The notes under the pieces are model-generated. The model had not been told where the DNA came from. It saw only the letters and a list, made by a program, of their open reading frames with translations, and ran no database searches. This document shows, piece by piece, positions 45,493-53,897 of a DNA stretch of 64,000 nucleotides. The translations under genes were made by a program, and so were the position numbers. Source of the DNA: Streptomyces triculaminicus (GTDB lineage: Bacteria > Actinomycetota > Actinomycetes > Streptomycetales > Streptomycetaceae). The stretch covers positions 558,001 to 622,000 of the forward strand of contig NZ_JAFMOF010000003.1 in NCBI RefSeq assembly GCF_017349075.1, in the 5' to 3' direction. Position 1 is the first letter of the stretch. Each line of letters opens with the position of its first letter.

Positions 45493-46275
45493 GTGCGCAT
45501 CGCAAGGTTCTCCATCGACGGAAACGTCGCCTTCGGCGTCGTAGAGGGGGACGCCTCGACCGAGGGCGGTCCCGTCCTCGACATCATCAAGGGGCACCCC
45601 TTCGCGGAATTCGAGCGCTCGGGGCAGAAGATCCCACTGAGCAAGGTGCGGCTGCTGCCGCCCGTCCTGCCCAACAAGGTCGTCGCCGTCGCCCGCAACT
45701 ACGCCGAGCACGCCGCGGAACTGGGCAACGAGCTCCCCGAGGGGCCCGTCACCTTCTTCAAGCCCTCCACCGCCGTCATCGGCCCGGGCGACCCCATCGC
45801 CTACCCCTCCTTCTCCGAAGAGGTCCACCACGAGGCGGAGCTCGCCGTCGTCATCGGCCGCATGTGCCGCGAGGTCCCGCGCGAGCGCGTCAAGGACGTC
45901 ATCCTCGGCTACACCTGCGCCAACGACGTCACCGCGCGCGACGTCCAGCGCCGCGAGAAGCAGTGGGCCCGCGCCAAGGGCTTCGACACCTCCTGCCCCC
46001 TCGGCCCCTGGGTCGAGACCGAGCTCGACCCCTCCGACCTCGGCATCATGTGCACCGTGAACGGCGAGCAGCGCCAGCTGGGCCGCACGGCCGAGATGGT
46101 GCACTCCATCGAGGACCTGATCGTCAACATCACCGAGGCGATGACGCTGCTCCCCGGCGACGTCGTCCTCACCGGCACCCCGGCCGGAGTCGGACCGCTC
46201 AACGTCGGCGACGAGGTCGCCGTCACCATCGAAGGTATCGGCACTCTCACCAACAAGGTGATCAAGCGTGGCTAA
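45493..46275 (+). CDS. Fumarylacetoacetate hydrolase-family protein
   Basis: A 260-aa FAH-fold enzyme (Mg/Mn dependent). The metal-binding block is HHEAELAVVIGR with further acidic ligands in YTCANDVTARDVQ and TGTPAGVGPL. Relatives are acylpyruvate hydrolases, oxaloacetate tautomerases or decarboxylases, so the substrate is open. GTG 45493 with AAGGGG upstream. Its stop overlaps the gltX start by eight bases, so the two are translated from one mRNA. Confidence 0.88.
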   Translation: MRIARFSIDGNVAFGVVEGDASTEGGPVLDIIKGHPFAEFERSGQKIPLSKVRLLPPVLPNKVVAVARNYAEHAAELGNELPEGPVTFFKPSTAVIGPGDPIAYPSFSEEVHHEAELAVVIGRMCREVPRERVKDVILGYTCANDVTARDVQRREKQWARAKGFDTSCPLGPWVETELDPSDLGIMCTVNGEQRQLGRTAEMVHSIEDLIVNITEAMTLLPGDVVLTGTPAGVGPLNVGDEVAVTIEGIGTLTNKVIKRG

Positions 46276-47743
46276 CGCGAACGTCCGCGTACGTTTCTGT
46301 CCCTCGCCGACCGGCAACCCCCATGTGGGCCTGGTCCGCACCGCCCTGTTCAACTGGGCGTTCGCCCGCCATCACGGCGGCACCCTGGTCTTCCGCATCG
46401 AGGACACCGACGCGGCGCGCGACTCGGAGGAGTCGTACCAGCAGCTGCTGGACGCCATGCGCTGGCTGGGCCTGGACTGGGACGAGGGCCCCGAGGTGGG
46501 CGGCCCCCACGCGCCGTACCGGCAGTCGCAGCGCATGGACCTCTACAAGGACGTCGCGAAGAAGCTGCTCGAGGCCGGGCACGCCTACTACTGCTACTGC
46601 ACCACCGAGGAGCTCGACGAGCGCCGCGACGCCGCCCGCGCGGCCGGCCGGCCCTCCGGCTACGACGGCACGTGCCGCGAGGTCGGCGAGGAGCAGAAGG
46701 CGGAGTACGAGCGACAGGGCCGCGAGCCCATCGTCCGCTTCCGGATGCCCGACGAGCCGATCACCTTCACCGACCTGGTGCGCGGCGAGATGACCTTCAC
46801 CCCGGAGAACGTTCCGGACTACGGCATCGTGCGGGCCAACGGCGCCCCCCTCTACACGCTCGTCAACCCCGTCGACGACGCGCTGATGGAGATCACGCAC
46901 GTGCTGCGCGGCGAGGACCTGCTCTCCTCCACCCCGCGCCAGATCGCCCTCTACCGCGCTCTCGCGGAGATCGGCGTCGGCAACGGCACCACCCCGGACT
47001 TCGGCCACCTGCCGTATGTGATGGGCGAGGGCAACAAGAAGCTCTCCAAGCGCGACCCGCAGTCCTCCCTGAACCTCTACCGGGAGCGCGGCTTCCTGCG
47101 CGAGGGCCTGCTGAACTACCTCTCGCTGCTCGGCTGGTCCCTCTCGGCCGACCAGGACCTCTTCACGATGGAGGAGATGGTCGCCGCGTTCGACGTCAAG
47201 GACGTCAACGCCAACCCGGCCCGCTTCGACCTCAAGAAGTGCGAGGCGATCAACGCCGACCACATCCGCCGGCTCGACCCGAAGGCGTTCATCGAGGCCT
47301 GCACCCCCTGGCTGCGCGCGCCGCACGCCAACTGGGCGGAGGAGAAGTTCGACCAGGCCGCGTGGGAGGCGATCGCCCCGCACGCCCAGACCCGGCTCAC
47401 GGTGCTCTCCGACATCACCGCGAACGTCGACTTCCTCTTCCTGGACGAGCCCGTCGAGGACGAGGCGTCCTGGGCCAAGGCCATGAAGGAGGGCTCGGAC
47501 GCCCTGCTGCGCACGGCCCGCGCCAAGCTGGCGGAGGCCGACTGGAACGCCGACGCGCTCAAGGCCGCCGTCGTCGCCGCGGGCGAGGAGCACGGCCTGA
47601 AGCTGGGCAAGGCCCAGGCGCCCGTCCGCGTGGCCGTCACCGGCCGTACGGTCGGCCTGCCGCTCTTCGAGTCCCTGGAGATCCTCGGCCGCGAGCGCAC
47701 CCTGGCGCGCGTCGACGCCGCCCTGGCGAAGCTCGGCGCCTGA
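46268..47743 (+). CDS. gltX: Glutamyl-tRNA synthetase (probably non-discriminating)
   Basis: Class I synthetase, 491 aa. The HIGH box is PSPTGNPHVG near the N-terminus, and the KMSKS box is KKLSKR at 257-262. No GlnRS is expected in Streptomyces, which makes Gln-tRNA by charging tRNA-Gln with Glu and then transamidating with GatCAB, so this enzyme should act on both tRNAs. The start is the GTG overlapping the FAH stop. Five tRNA-Gln/Glu genes follow behind a terminator and their own promoter. Confidence 0.96.
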   Translation: MANANVRVRFCPSPTGNPHVGLVRTALFNWAFARHHGGTLVFRIEDTDAARDSEESYQQLLDAMRWLGLDWDEGPEVGGPHAPYRQSQRMDLYKDVAKKLLEAGHAYYCYCTTEELDERRDAARAAGRPSGYDGTCREVGEEQKAEYERQGREPIVRFRMPDEPITFTDLVRGEMTFTPENVPDYGIVRANGAPLYTLVNPVDDALMEITHVLRGEDLLSSTPRQIALYRALAEIGVGNGTTPDFGHLPYVMGEGNKKLSKRDPQSSLNLYRERGFLREGLLNYLSLLGWSLSADQDLFTMEEMVAAFDVKDVNANPARFDLKKCEAINADHIRRLDPKAFIEACTPWLRAPHANWAEEKFDQAAWEAIAPHAQTRLTVLSDITANVDFLFLDEPVEDEASWAKAMKEGSDALLRTARAKLAEADWNADALKAAVVAAGEEHGLKLGKAQAPVRVAVTGRTVGLPLFESLEILGRERTLARVDAALAKLGA

Positions 47744-47765
47744 CGCCCGCGCACGTCCCGCCGTA

Positions 47766-47802
47766 CGGGGCCCGGCAGCCTTCCCAAGGCCGCCGGGCCC
47801 CG
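47766..47802 (+). terminator. gltX terminator hairpin
   Basis: CGGGGCCCGGC-a-GCCTT pairs with AAGGC-c-GCCGGGCCCCG around CCC, with a single A/C mismatch. It begins 23 bases behind the stop. Confidence 0.75.
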
Positions 47803-47841
47803 GTGCGCACGGCCGCCCGGAGACCAGGCGGGTTATCGATT

Positions 47842-47870
47842 TTGGACCCCAGTCCACCTTCGGGTAATGT
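47842..47870 (+). promoter_or_regulatory. Promoter of the tRNA cluster
   Basis: TTGGAC (47842-47847) and TAATGT (47865-47870) are spaced by exactly 17 bp. The expected start is about 80 bases before the first tRNA. Confidence 0.65.
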
Positions 47871-47956
47871 TCTTCCTGCGCCGCCCGAGAGGGCCGAGAG
47901 GCCGGAGCGGAAGGCGCAAGCCGAGACAAGACCCCTTCCGGGGGGTCGAGTTACGG

Positions 47957-48028
47957 TGGGGTATGGTGTAATTGGCAGCACGAGGGTTTCTGGTTCCCTT
48001 AGTCTAGGTTCGAGTCCTGGTACCCCAG
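47957..48028 (+). tRNA. tRNA-Gln (CTG), copy 1
   Basis: A 72-base cloverleaf: acceptor TGGGGTA/TACCCCA, D arm, anticodon loop TTCTGGT with CTG, T arm GGTTCGAGTCC, discriminator G. Not followed directly by a full encoded CCA (AGCA). Identical to the second copy. Confidence 0.96.
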
Positions 48029-48110
48029 CAAGAGAAATTCTTAGCGGAAATTCTCTCGCAAAACTACTGATAAAGTAGACACCGCGCGAAAGCGCAAAGC
48101 GAAGTGCAAG

Positions 48111-48183
48111 CCCCCGTTGTGTAGCGGCCTAGCACGCCGCCCTCTCAAGGCGGTAGCGCCGGTTCGAATCCGGTCGGGGGTAC
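48111..48183 (+). tRNA. tRNA-Glu (CTC), copy 1
   Basis: A 73-base cloverleaf with acceptor GCCCCCG/CGGGGGT, anticodon loop CTCTCAA (CTC, reading GAG), T arm GGTTCGAATCC and discriminator A. Identical to the other two copies. Confidence 0.96.
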
Positions 48184-48222
48184 TGATTCCTCAGAGGGTG
48201 ACCTCGAAGGGGATCGCTAGGG

Positions 48223-48295
48223 CCCCCGTTGTGTAGCGGCCTAGCACGCCGCCCTCTCAAGGCGGTAGCGCCGGTTCGAATCCGGTCGGGGGTAC
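48223..48295 (+). tRNA. tRNA-Glu (CTC), copy 2
   Basis: Identical to copy 1 across 73 bases; separated from it by 39 bases. Confidence 0.96.
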
Positions 48296-48311
48296 TGGTT
48301 AATAACCACCA

Positions 48312-48383
48312 TGGGGTATGGTGTAATTGGCAGCACGAGGGTTTCTGGTTCCCTTAGTCTAGGTTCGAGTCCTGGTACCCCAG
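48312..48383 (+). tRNA. tRNA-Gln (CTG), copy 2
   Basis: Identical to the first tRNA-Gln; only 16 bases behind the second tRNA-Glu. Confidence 0.96.
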
Positions 48384-48425
48384 CGCAGATTGCTTTTTGA
48401 GTCTGCTGAGCAAAACCAAAAGCAG

Positions 48426-48498
48426 GCCCCCGTTGTGTAGCGGCCTAGCACGCCGCCCTCTCAAGGCGGTAGCGCCGGTTCGAATCCGGTCGGGGGTA
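48426..48498 (+). tRNA. tRNA-Glu (CTC), copy 3
   Basis: Identical third copy, last tRNA of the cluster, 12 bases before the terminator. Confidence 0.96.
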
Positions 48499-48510
48499 CA
48501 AAAAAGAAAG

Positions 48511-48542
48511 AATGCCTTTCGCTTCGGCGGAGGGCATTTTTT
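48511..48542 (+). terminator. tRNA cluster terminator, C(UUCG)G loop and T run
   Basis: AATG and the outer CC/GG extend an eight-pair inner helix CCTTTCGC/GCGGAGGG closed by a UUCG tetraloop with the ideal C-G closing pair, then six Ts. A textbook intrinsic terminator. Confidence 0.88.
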
Positions 48543-48586
48543 CATGCGTCCTTCCCCCTTCTCCCGGGCGGCGGGATAATCCCCGC

Positions 48587-49489
48587 ATGGTCCAACCCCA
48601 CGGCGTGCGCCGCCGGGTCCACGTCGGAGAGCTGCAACCCGGCGACCACGCGTGCCTGCTCTTCGAGTCGGACGAGGAGCGGGCCTCGATCCTGCGGGAC
48701 TTCGTGCTCGGGGGACTGGATGCGCAGGACAAGATCCTCTACCTCAGCGGCGAGGACGACCCGCCCGGCCCCGGCGCCTTACTGGACGAATGCCGGCTCG
48801 ACGGCACCCTCACCGCGCTGGACGGCCGCGTCGAGGTCGTACGCCTGGCCGAATTCCGCTCCGGTCACGGCCAGTTGGAGGCCGCCGCCCTGCTGCGCCG
48901 GCTGCGCGGCGCCGCCCGCCGCTCGCGCGAGGAGGGCTATCGCGCGCTGCGCGTCGCGGGAGAGCCGTGCGCCGCCCTGCACGGCGGGCACGGCCTGCCC
49001 GACGTTCCCCGGCTGCTGCGCTACGAGGCACTCCTCGCCGAGGAGTTCAGCTCCGGCGAGACGCTCGCCGTCTGCCAGTACGACATCCGCCGCTGCGACC
49101 CGGCCGCGCTGGACGCGTTCGAATCGGCGCACGCCCGCAGCGTGGTGGCCGACCCGCTGGTGCGGACGGCGGACCTGGTCGTCGCCCGCACGTACCGCCC
49201 GCAGGGGCTGCGCATCGAGGGAGTGGTCGACGCGGGCTCCCACCGCCGGCTGCGGGACGCGCTGGGATCGGTCGCGGCGGTGCGCGGCGAGGTGTGCCTG
49301 GAGATGTCCGGGGTGGAGTTCCTCGACCTCGGCGGGCTCCGGCTGCTGATGACCTTCGCCCGCGCCCGCGCCGCCCGCCACCGCACCGTGGAGCTGAGCG
49401 GGCTGCCACGGCATCTGCTGCAGGTCATCACCGTCGTCGGCTGGGACCGGACACCCGGGCTCCGGCTGGGGGCCGTGCATGCCTGCTGA
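48587..49489 (+). CDS. MEDS-STAS protein (anti-anti-sigma-like)
   Basis: A 300-aa protein. An N-terminal MEDS domain (about residues 8-190; HACLLFESDEERASILRDFV, LYLSGEDDP) is followed by a STAS domain (about 205-290; CLEMSGVEFLDLGGLRLLMTF). The STAS position usually phosphorylated lies in DLGGLR, where Gly replaces the Ser/Thr of DSxGL, so classical switching may be lost. GATAAT ends six bases before ATG 48587, so a leaderless mRNA is likely. The next gene overlaps by 11 bases; the two probably form a sigma-factor partner-switching pair. Sigma factor not in the window. Confidence 0.85.
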   Translation: MVQPHGVRRRVHVGELQPGDHACLLFESDEERASILRDFVLGGLDAQDKILYLSGEDDPPGPGALLDECRLDGTLTALDGRVEVVRLAEFRSGHGQLEAAALLRRLRGAARRSREEGYRALRVAGEPCAALHGGHGLPDVPRLLRYEALLAEEFSSGETLAVCQYDIRRCDPAALDAFESAHARSVVADPLVRTADLVVARTYRPQGLRIEGVVDAGSHRRLRDALGSVAAVRGEVCLEMSGVEFLDLGGLRLLMTFARARAARHRTVELSGLPRHLLQVITVVGWDRTPGLRLGAVHAC

Positions 49490-50453
49490 GCACGGGGCGG
49501 AGGGCGGCTTCGTCCACCACGCCTGCCTGTACGGGAGCGACGCGGAGTTCCTGGCGATGGCGGTGCCCTTCGTGCGCGAGGGCCTGGCGGCCGGCGAGCC
49601 CGTCCTGGCCGCGACGACGCCCGCCAACATCGAGCTGCTGCGGGACGCGCTGGGGGAGCGGGCCCACGCGCTGGACACCGCCGAGACCGCCTACTTCGGC
49701 CGCCGGCCCGTCGAGCGCGTCTCCGCGTTCCTGCGCTACCACGACCGCCGCGCCCGCCCCGGGCTGCGGATGCGGATGATCGCCGAGCCGGTGTGGTGCG
49801 GCAAGAGCGCCCGCCAGGTCGCGGAGTGGAAGCGCATGGAGTCCGGGCTCAACGTGCTGCTGGCCGGGCTGCCGCTGTGGATGATCTGCCCGTACGACAC
49901 CAGGACGGCGCCCCGGGACGTGGCCGGGGCGGCCTGCGCCACGCATCCCGCCCGACTGGACGGGCAGCGGCTGATCCCCTGCGCGACCTACGCCGATCCC
50001 GGGGCGTACGCGGCGGCGATGCCGCCGCCCCGCTCCCCGGCGCCCCCCGGGGCGGCCCGCACGGGCCCCACGGACCGGCTCCGCGCGGTGCGCGGCTTCG
50101 CCCGGGAGCGGGCCGCGGCGGCCGGCCTGAGCGGCGAGCGGCTGGCCCTGGCCGTCCTGGCCGTGACCGAGGCGGCGGGCTATCTGCTGGCGGGGGAGGG
50201 CGCCCGGCTCGCCCTGCGGGCCTGGCCGGAGCCGGGGGAGGTGGCGTACGAGCTGCTGCGCACCCAGCCGGCGGCCGCGGCCGAGGCCGTTCCCGCCTTC
50301 GCGGGCTTCCGCCCGCCGGGCCGGGCCGCGGCCCCCGAGGACGGCCTGTGGCTGGCCCGCACCCTCAGCGAGGCCCTGGACGTCCGCACACAGGGCCCGC
50401 TGACGCGCCTGACGCTGCGCGTCGCGGGCCCCGGTGACGCCGAGCGGTGGTGA
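49479..50453 (+). CDS. MEDS / degenerate HATPase anti-sigma-like protein (RsbA-type)
   Basis: A 324-aa protein: MEDS domain (about 10-165; HHACLYGSDAEFLAMAVPFVREGL) plus a C-terminal HATPase-like region (about 195-315; RLALAVLAVTEAAGYLLAGEGARLALRAW, shown as LALAVLAVTEAAGYLL). The N-box Asn of the usual ExxxN motif is Gly here and the DxGxG box is not visible, so ATP binding or kinase activity is doubtful. Overlap with the upstream gene (GCATGCCTGCTGA) implies coupled translation. Probably a sensor/anti-sigma partner of the STAS protein. Confidence 0.82.
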   Translation: MPAEHGAEGGFVHHACLYGSDAEFLAMAVPFVREGLAAGEPVLAATTPANIELLRDALGERAHALDTAETAYFGRRPVERVSAFLRYHDRRARPGLRMRMIAEPVWCGKSARQVAEWKRMESGLNVLLAGLPLWMICPYDTRTAPRDVAGAACATHPARLDGQRLIPCATYADPGAYAAAMPPPRSPAPPGAARTGPTDRLRAVRGFARERAAAAGLSGERLALAVLAVTEAAGYLLAGEGARLALRAWPEPGEVAYELLRTQPAAAAEAVPAFAGFRPPGRAAAPEDGLWLARTLSEALDVRTQGPLTRLTLRVAGPGDAERW

Positions 50454-50462
50454 GGAGGTCCC

Positions 50463-51191
50463 TCAGCCGTTGCGCCGCAGCGCCTCCGTGAGGCGGAGGG
50501 CGGCGTCCAGCACCGCCTGGGCGTGCATGCGCCCGGGGTGGCGGGTGAGGCGCTCGATGGGGCCGGAGACCGAGACGGCGGCCACCACACGGTTGGAGGG
50601 ACCGCGCACGGGCGCCGAGACCGAGGCCACGCCCGGCTCCCGCTCGCCGATCGACTGGGCCCAGCCCCGCCGCCGCACGCCCGAGAGCGCCGTCGCCGTG
50701 AAGCGCGCCCCCTGCAGGCCGCGGTGCAGCCGCTCCGGCTCCTCCCAGGCCATGAGCACCTGGGCCGCCGAGCCGGCCTTCATCGGCAGCGTGGAGCCCA
50801 CCGGCACGGTGTCCCGCAGGCCCGACAGCCGCTCCGCGGCCGCCACGCAGATCCGCATGTCGCCCTGCCGGCGGTAGAGCTGCGCGCTCTCGCCCGTCAC
50901 GTCCCGTAGGTGGGTGAGCACGGGGCCCGCCGTGGCCAGCAGCCGGTCCTCCCCGGCCGCGGCCGCGAGCTCGCTCAGCCGGGGCCCGAGTATGAACCGG
51001 CCCTGCATGTCGCGCGCCACCATCCGGTGGTGCTCCAGCGCCACCGCGAGCCGGTGCGCCGTGGGGCGCGCCAGGCCCGTCGCCGCGACCAGCCCGGCGA
51101 GGGTCGCCGGGCCGGACTCCAGAGCGCTCAGTACCAGAGCCGCCTTGTCGAGAACGCCCACACCGCTTGAGGCGCCACCAGAGTTGTCCAT
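50463..51191 (-). CDS. ndgR: IclR-family regulator NdgR (AreB), controls leuCD
   Basis: A 242-aa IclR regulator: N-terminal winged HTH (GVLDKAALVLSALESGPATL, then GLARPTAHRLAVALEHHRM) and C-terminal effector domain with SIGEREPGVASVSAPVRG. In S. coelicolor and S. clavuligerus the protein at this position (NdgR/AreB) activates leuC and ties it to amino-acid supply and antibiotic production. ATG 51191 has GGGAG nine bases upstream. Divergent from leuC across 125 bases. Confidence 0.92.
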   Translation of the reverse strand: MDNSGGASSGVGVLDKAALVLSALESGPATLAGLVAATGLARPTAHRLAVALEHHRMVARDMQGRFILGPRLSELAAAAGEDRLLATAGPVLTHLRDVTGESAQLYRRQGDMRICVAAAERLSGLRDTVPVGSTLPMKAGSAAQVLMAWEEPERLHRGLQGARFTATALSGVRRRGWAQSIGEREPGVASVSAPVRGPSNRVVAAVSVSGPIERLTRHPGRMHAQAVLDAALRLTEALRRNG

Positions 51192-51316
51192 GCAACGATA
51201 CTCCCGTCTCAAAGTATGAAACGCAAGTTCAAATTTTCCCGAGACGCTGCAACCTGGAACGCACAGCACCATCCGGCACGAGTTGCCCGGCAGAGCCGCC
51301 GGCGAAAGGGACAGCG
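51192..51316. promoter_or_regulatory. ndgR-leuC divergent promoter region
   Basis: The middle (about 51205-51240) is conspicuously AT-rich, with AAAGTATGAAACG and CAAGTTCAAATTTTCC. It probably holds both promoters and the NdgR site; I cannot place the exact hexamers. No leader peptide with leucine codons was found, so leuC differs from ilvB and cimA in control. Confidence 0.5.
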
Positions 51317-52750
51317 ATGGGACGGACACTCGCGGAGAAGGTCTGGGACGACCACGTCGTCACGCGCGCCGAAGGCGAGCCCGACCTCCTCTTCATCGAC
51401 CTGCACCTGCTCCACGAGGTCACCAGCCCGCAGGCCTTCGACGGCCTGCGCAAGGCCGGCCGTACGGTCCGCCGCACGGACCTGACCATCGCCACCGAGG
51501 ACCACAACACCCCCACCCTCGACATCGACAAGCCCATCGCGGACCCGGTCTCCCGCACCCAGCTGGAGACCCTGCGCCGCAACTGCGCCGAGTTCGACGT
51601 CCGCCTGCACCCGCTGGGCGACGTCGAGCAGGGCGTCGTCCACGTGGTGGGACCGCAGCTGGGCCTCACCCAGCCCGGCACGACCGTCGTCTGCGGCGAC
51701 AGCCACACCTCCACCCACGGCGCGTTCGGCGCGCTGGCGTTCGGCATCGGCACCAGCCAGGTCGAGCACGTCCTGGCCACCCAGACGCTGCCGCTGTCGC
51801 CGTTCAAGACGATGGCGATCACCGTCGAGGGCGAGCTGCCGGAGGGCGTCACCGCCAAGGACCTGATCCTCGCGATCATCGCCAGGATCGGCACCGGCGG
51901 CGGCCAGGGCTACGTCATCGAGTACCGCGGCTCCGCCATCGAGAACCTGTCGATGGAAGCCCGGATGACCGTGTGCAACATGTCCATCGAGGCGGGCGCC
52001 CGGGCCGGCATGATCGCCCCCGACGAGACCACCTTCGCCTACCTCAAGGACCGCCCCCACGCGCCCGCCGGCGCCGACTGGGACGCGGCCGTGGAGTACT
52101 GGCGCACCCTGCGCACCGACGACGACGCCGTCTTCGACCGCGAGGTGGTCATCGACGCCACCGAGCTCTCCCCGTTCGTCACCTGGGGCACCAACCCGGG
52201 CCAGGGCGCGCCCCTGTCCTCGGCCGTGCCCGACCCGGCCTCCTACGAGGACGCCTCCGAGCGCCTCGCCGCCGAAAAGGCCCTGGAATACATGGGGTTG
52301 ACGGCGGGTCAGGCGCTGCGGGACATCCGCGTGGACACCGTCTTCGTGGGCTCGTGCACCAATGGCCGGATCGAGGACCTGCGGGCCGCCGCGTCCGTCA
52401 TCGAGGGCCGCGGCGTCGCCGACGGCGTCCGGATGCTGGTCGTCCCCGGCTCCGTACGGGTGGCGCTGCAGGCCGTCGAGGAGGGGCTGGACAAGGTGTT
52501 CACCGCGGCCGGCGCCGAGTGGCGGCACGCCGGCTGCTCGATGTGTCTGGGCATGAACCCCGACCAACTCGCGCCCGGCGAGCGGTCCGCGTCGACCTCC
52601 AACCGCAACTTCGAGGGCAGGCAGGGCAAGGGCGGCCGTACCCACCTGGTCTCCCCGCAGGTCGCCGCCGCCACCGCCGTCCTGGGACACCTGGCCTCCC
52701 CGGCCGACCTGACCGACGCCACCGCGCACCGCACCCCCCTGGAGGTCTGA
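51317..52750 (+). CDS. leuC: 3-isopropylmalate dehydratase large subunit
   Basis: Aconitase-family subunit of 477 aa isomerising 2- to 3-isopropylmalate with a 4Fe-4S cluster. GDSHTSTHGAFGALAFGIGTSQVEHV is present (shown by parts), and the three cluster Cys lie in VGSCTNGRIEDLR and CSMCLGMNPDQL. ATG 51317 follows AAAGGGA. LeuD starts three bases after the stop, in the same operon, likely activated by NdgR. Confidence 0.96.
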   Translation: MGRTLAEKVWDDHVVTRAEGEPDLLFIDLHLLHEVTSPQAFDGLRKAGRTVRRTDLTIATEDHNTPTLDIDKPIADPVSRTQLETLRRNCAEFDVRLHPLGDVEQGVVHVVGPQLGLTQPGTTVVCGDSHTSTHGAFGALAFGIGTSQVEHVLATQTLPLSPFKTMAITVEGELPEGVTAKDLILAIIARIGTGGGQGYVIEYRGSAIENLSMEARMTVCNMSIEAGARAGMIAPDETTFAYLKDRPHAPAGADWDAAVEYWRTLRTDDDAVFDREVVIDATELSPFVTWGTNPGQGAPLSSAVPDPASYEDASERLAAEKALEYMGLTAGQALRDIRVDTVFVGSCTNGRIEDLRAAASVIEGRGVADGVRMLVVPGSVRVALQAVEEGLDKVFTAAGAEWRHAGCSMCLGMNPDQLAPGERSASTSNRNFEGRQGKGGRTHLVSPQVAAATAVLGHLASPADLTDATAHRTPLEV

Positions 52751-52753
52751 GCC

Positions 52754-53347
52754 ATGGAAGCCTTCACCACGCACACCGGCCGGGCCGTCCCGCTGCGCCG
52801 GAGCAACGTCGACACCGACCAGATCATCCCGGCGCACTGGCTGAAGAAGGTGACCCGCGACGGCTTCGAGGACGGGCTCTTCGAGGCCTGGCGCAAGGAC
52901 CCGGAGTTCGTGCTGAACCGTCCCGAGCGCGCCGGCGCCTCGGTCCTGGTGGCCGGCCCCGACTTCGGCACCGGCTCCTCCCGGGAGCACGCGGTCTGGG
53001 CGCTGCAGAACTACGGCTTCAAGGCCGTCGTCTCGTCCCGGTTCGCCGACATCTTCCGTGGCAACTCGCTCAAGAACGGGCTGCTGACGGTCGTCCTGCC
53101 GCAGGAGACCGTGGAGGCGCTGTGGGAGCTGACCGAGAACGACCCCTCGGTCGAGGTGACGGTCGATCTCGTGGCCCGGGAGGTACGGGCCGAGGGGGTA
53201 ACGGCCGGATTCGACCTTGACGAGAACGCCCGCTGGCGTCTGCTGGAGGGGCTGGACGACATCGGTCTGACCCTCCGGCACGAGGCGGACATCGCCGCCT
53301 ACGAGTCCCGCAGGCCCTCTTTCAAGCCCTCCACGGCCCTGATCTGA
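52754..53347 (+). CDS. leuD: 3-isopropylmalate dehydratase small subunit
   Basis: Swivel-domain partner of LeuC, 197 aa. LRRSNVDTDQIIPAHWLKKV and FGTGSSREHAVWALQNYGFK are the substrate-loop and signature blocks. Three bases behind leuC. Confidence 0.96.
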   Translation: MEAFTTHTGRAVPLRRSNVDTDQIIPAHWLKKVTRDGFEDGLFEAWRKDPEFVLNRPERAGASVLVAGPDFGTGSSREHAVWALQNYGFKAVVSSRFADIFRGNSLKNGLLTVVLPQETVEALWELTENDPSVEVTVDLVAREVRAEGVTAGFDLDENARWRLLEGLDDIGLTLRHEADIAAYESRRPSFKPSTALI

Positions 53348-53442
53348 GGGTCGATTCCGGCTCGTTTGGCCCAGTGTCACACGGGTCGTAACGGCTTACC
53401 GAGGCCCCGGATTTTCGCTGCTCACCCAGGGTTTGGCATGAT

Positions 53443-53470
53443 GCGCCCCCTGTCTTCGGACAGGGGGCGC
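53443..53470 (+). terminator. leuCD terminator with UUCG loop
   Basis: GCGCCCCCTGTC pairs perfectly with GACAGGGGGCGC (12 bp) around TTCG. It lies 95 bases behind leuD. Some T residues follow (GTTGCTTTGTT). Confidence 0.8.
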
Positions 53471-53527
53471 GTTGCTTTGTTGAGGGCCCGTGAAGCGACA
53501 ACTCGCCTCAGATGGCACAATCGGTGC

Positions 53528-53773
53528 ATGGAACGCGACAGCCAACTCGAGCTTTACCGGCTCGTCGCCGACCAACTGAAGGAAGCGCACACGAAAGTGC
53601 GCACACTGCAAGTCCCGGAGGGCGTACGGATGGCGCTGTCCCGGCAGCTGCTGGCCATCACGGCCTCGGCGAAGCACGATCTCTCAGGTGCGGCAAGGCG
53701 CCTGGACCGGCTGATGAACGACCTCGACGAGGGCCGTTTCCCCCAAGAGCCCGACACCGACGGAACTCCGTGA
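53528..53773 (+). CDS. Small helical protein of unknown function, 81 aa
   Basis: MERDSQLELYRLVADQLKEA and RLDRLMNDLDEGRFPQEP frame a charged, largely helical protein. Conserved next to hupS in Streptomyces as far as I remember, without assigned function. CACAAT ends six bases before the ATG and no ribosome site is seen, so it may be leaderless. Start is uncertain. Confidence 0.6.
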   Translation: MERDSQLELYRLVADQLKEAHTKVRTLQVPEGVRMALSRQLLAITASAKHDLSGAARRLDRLMNDLDEGRFPQEPDTDGTP

Positions 53774-53819
53774 TGGGTCGAGTTCGTTGCGGCACAAGGG
53801 TGATTAGACCGTTTCGTGT

Positions 53820-53848
53820 TTGATTTGCGGTATATATCTGCCTAACGT
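53820..53848 (+). promoter_or_regulatory. Candidate hupS promoter
   Basis: TTGATT (53820-53825) and TAACGT (53843-53848) are 17 bp apart. An overlapping TATATAT stretch at 53831-53837 is an alternative -10. The hupS leader would be about 45 bases. Confidence 0.45.
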
Positions 53849-53897
53849 GCGAAAAAGCTGGAGCACATTCCAGCCAATGTCATCCGAAGGGGAAGAC

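Noticed and set aside
48111..48498. Regularly spaced identical 73-base repeats, CRISPR-like
   Set aside because: They are tRNA-Glu genes with full cloverleafs; spacers are not of uniform size and no cas genes are near.
47957..48542. tRNA-borne attachment site for an integrated element
   Set aside because: No integrase, no partial tRNA 3' duplicate and no phage-like genes on either side.
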